Assembly (NCBI RefSeq): GCF_002019665.1
Contig: NZ_KV917375.1
Coordinates: forward strand, 1,677,165-1,741,164
DNA: 64,000 nucleotides
Reading direction: 5' to 3'
From: Sutcliffiella halmapala
GTDB lineage: Bacteria > Bacillota > Bacilli > Bacillales > Bacillaceae_I
Below, one piece after another: positions 62,509 through 64,000 of this stretch; within the stretch, counting starts at the first letter, position 1; every line of letters starts with the position of its first letter. Made by a program: the position numbers and the translations under genes. The notes under the pieces were generated by a model that worked only from the letters and a program-made list of their open reading frames with translations, was not told where the DNA came from and did not search any database.

Positions 62509-63015
62509 GTGTTTATTTTTACGCTCATTTTTGCACTTGTTACTTCTCCTATATGGCCATTGGGACCAAATCCACTGCCAGGAGATCCATACCTTATTGT
62601 GAATAAACAAACGAATGAATTAGCTTATTTTCATGAAGAGCAATTAAAAGAAGTTCATTCTGTTGCCACGGGAAAATCAATCGAACTTACACCAGAAGGC
62701 GAATTCACCATCACTGTGAAGGCAGTTAATCCGTACTATCGCAAAAAAGACATCGAAGGCGGAGATCCCAAGAATCCACTCGGAACAAGGTGGATTGGCT
62801 TTGATGCCGAAGACACAGATGGTCGAACCTATGGCGTGCACGGCACGAACAGACCAGATTCTATCGGGAATTATGTCACTCAAGGGTGTATCCGTTTATC
62901 AAACGAATTAGTGGAAAAATTATTTGACCACATCCCAATTGGCACGAAGATCTTGATTGTCAACACGGATAAGTCGTTTGAGGAGTTGGGTCGGGAGAAA
63001 AGGGTGCTGAGGTAG
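62509..63015 (+). CDS. L,D-transpeptidase, YkuD family, exported
   Basis: 168 residues. The start is GTG 62509 after GTAGGTGG. An N-terminal hydrophobic segment (FIFTLIFALVTSPIWPL) serves as signal or anchor, then a YkuD catalytic domain ('PYLIVNKQTNELAYFHEEQLKEVHSVATGKSIELTPEGEFTI'). The active site is HGTNRPDSIGNYVTQGCIRL (His, Gly and catalytic Cys in the HG...SxG...GCIR pattern). It makes 3-3 cross-links or attaches proteins to peptidoglycan outside the membrane. Followed by a terminator into which a group II intron is inserted. Confidence 0.9.
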   Translation: MFIFTLIFALVTSPIWPLGPNPLPGDPYLIVNKQTNELAYFHEEQLKEVHSVATGKSIELTPEGEFTITVKAVNPYYRKKDIEGGDPKNPLGTRWIGFDAEDTDGRTYGVHGTNRPDSIGNYVTQGCIRLSNELVEKLFDHIPIGTKILIVNTDKSFEELGREKRVLR

Positions 63016-63052
63016 TGGCAACCTTTAGTGTGAAAATTCAATAGAATACGGA

Positions 63053-63082
63053 TAAAGCAGCGAGTAAAATCGCTGCTTTATT
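63053..63082 (+). terminator. Terminator after the L,D-transpeptidase gene, intron target
   Basis: ATAAAGCAGCGA (63053-63064) pairs with TCGCTGCTTTAT (63070-63081), followed by TTGTT. The group II intron begins four bases later, as is usual for group IIC introns. Confidence 0.9.
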
Positions 63083-63086
63083 TGTT

Positions 63087-64000
63087 GTGCGCCCGGCATG
63101 GGTGCAATCTATAGGGTGCAAGTCCCGAACTGTGAAGGCAGAAGTAACGGTTAGCTTAACGCAAGGGTGTCCATGGTGACGTGGAATCTGAAGGAAGCGG
63201 GCGGCAAACTTCCGGTCTGAGGAATACGAACTTCATAGAAGGCTAGGTATCACTGGATGAGTTTGCAATTCAAAACAAAGTCCTTTCTGCCAAAGGTGAT
63301 ACAAAGTAAATGAAGCAGATAGATGGAAGGAAAGATTGTACTCTTACCCGGGGAGGTCTGATTGATTAGCCAAGCACACTTGGTAACCTATTTAGCGATA
63401 AATAGCTGAACAGTCAGAAGTCAGCAGATGTCATAGTACCTTACTTACTCGAGAAAGTAAGGGAAGGACTGAACAATTAAAGAAGAACGAGAATTATGCG
63501 TACAATTCTTGTGTTGAAGCAGACAATCTCTTAGGAGACTTACTTGAAGGAGGAAGTGGTGAATCCCATGGGGGACTTCAAGAGGGTGGAGCAAGAATAA
63601 CACAAATAAACTTCTCGTTCGCGTAGAAAGGAAATATCTAATGTTAATGGATAGGATACTGTCACGGGAAAACTTAATAGAAGCACTCAAACGTGTGGAA
63701 AGGAACAAAGGAAGCCACGGAATCGATGAAATGTCCGTAAAATCCCTACGAAGACATATCGTTGACAACTGGGATTCCCTTTGTCAATCCCTAAGGAATG
63801 GTACCTATAAACCGAGTCCTGTACGTCGAGTCGAAATCCCGAAATCGAACGGTGGAGTCCGTTTACTAGGAATACCTACTGTGACAGACCGATTCATTCA
63901 ACAGGCAATCGCTCAAGCACTGACTCCAATCTTTGACCCAGCTTTCTCCGAGCATAGTTATGGCTTCCGACCGAATAGAAGGGGACATGATGCCGTTCGG
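63087..64000 (+). mobile_element. Group II intron (class C-like), left part
   Basis: Begins at GTGCGCCCGGCATGGGTGCA, the conserved 5' end of bacterial group II introns, and continues with the domain I segments 'TAGGGTGCAAGTCCCGAACTGTGAAGG', 'AGAAGTAACGGTTAGC' and 'GTGTCCATGGTGACGTGGAATCTG'. An intron-encoded protein starts at 63641. The insertion site, directly after the T-run of a Rho-independent terminator, is the class C target. The 3' end (domains V and VI) lies outside the window, so activity cannot be judged. Confidence 0.88.
63641..64000 (+). CDS. ltrA: Group II intron reverse transcriptase/maturase, 5' part
   Basis: 120 codons visible, running off the right edge. The sequence is the N-terminus of LtrA-type maturases: 'LSRENLIEALKRVERNKGSHGIDEMSV', 'NGTYKPSPVRRVEIPKSNGGVRLLGIPTVTDRFIQQAIAQALTPIFDPAFSEHSYGFRP', i.e. 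RT motif 0-2 region. AAAGGAAATATCTA precedes ATG 63641. It helps the intron splice and reverse-transcribe into new sites. The catalytic YADD box is beyond the window. Confidence 0.95.
   Translation, partial: MLMDRILSRENLIEALKRVERNKGSHGIDEMSVKSLRRHIVDNWDSLCQSLRNGTYKPSPVRRVEIPKSNGGVRLLGIPTVTDRFIQQAIAQALTPIFDPAFSEHSYGFRPNRRGHDAVR

Overview
The window comes from the chromosome of a low-GC Gram-positive spore-former of the Bacillaceae. The evidence is the AT-rich base use, strong AGGAGG-type ribosome sites, frequent TTG and GTG starts, Rho-independent terminators after most units, a T-box leader, Fur, Pho, cre, CodY-like and LexA-like sites of the Bacillus type, and gene sets known from Bacillus (ykuNOP, pstSCAB-phoU, tldD/tldE, yqjA, a pdaC-like deacetylase). 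I cannot name the species. Most of it is ordinary core and accessory chromosome. There is no prophage, CRISPR array or rRNA/tRNA gene. The one clear mobile element is a group II intron that runs off the right edge.

Layout. 0-4.9 kb: the 3' part of a second sliding-clamp gene, a broken small membrane gene, then an iron-controlled flavodoxin operon (ykuN-ykuO-ykuP plus a small FbpB-like protein) behind two Fur boxes, and a zinc peptidase. 4.9-11.4 kb: a SulP transporter with its ArsR-type regulator, a GH18 chitinase, a nucleotidyltransferase pseudogene, peptide deformylase and a LacI-type regulator. 11.5-15.9 kb: Pho box and the complete phosphate system pstS-pstC-pstA-pstB-phoU. 16-24.7 kb: small genes and gene remnants, a T-box leader in front of an MFS exporter, a DUF2935 protein, a KinB-like kinase, and an FAD oxidoreductase translationally coupled to an ECF41-type sigma factor. 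24.8-36 kb: a FlaR-like kinase, an isolated accA, a secreted beta-propeller, tldD-tldE, a methyltransferase, a ferritin-like/cupin fusion and a PdaC-like lipoprotein. 36-44.3 kb: an AlkC-like repair protein behind a LexA-type box, a HEAT-repeat/GT2 pair and a GntR-ABC operon. 44.4-52.3 kb: a two-component system, an ECF sigma factor, an ATPase, DinB, and an amino-acid ABC transporter. 52.4-64 kb: a secreted alpha-amylase with three cre-like sites, a ResA/CcdA thiol-redox pair, a secreted M3 peptidase, a YqjA-like protein, an L,D-transpeptidase and the group II intron.

The genes point to a soil-type saprophyte that senses iron, phosphate, carbon and amino-acid supply and secretes chitinase, amylase and peptidase.

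The least explained feature is a pair of intergenic arrays (3721-3846 and 61171-61296). Each has six units at exactly 21-bp spacing, with a conserved TYGGACGAAT-like core and unrelated 11-bp spacers, and each lies just downstream of a terminator. Other items worth following up are the T-box-controlled exporter, the LexA-like box at alkC, the FbpB-like small protein in the flavodoxin operon, the ferritin-cupin fusion, two long perfect palindromes in promoter regions, and a duplicated promoter core.
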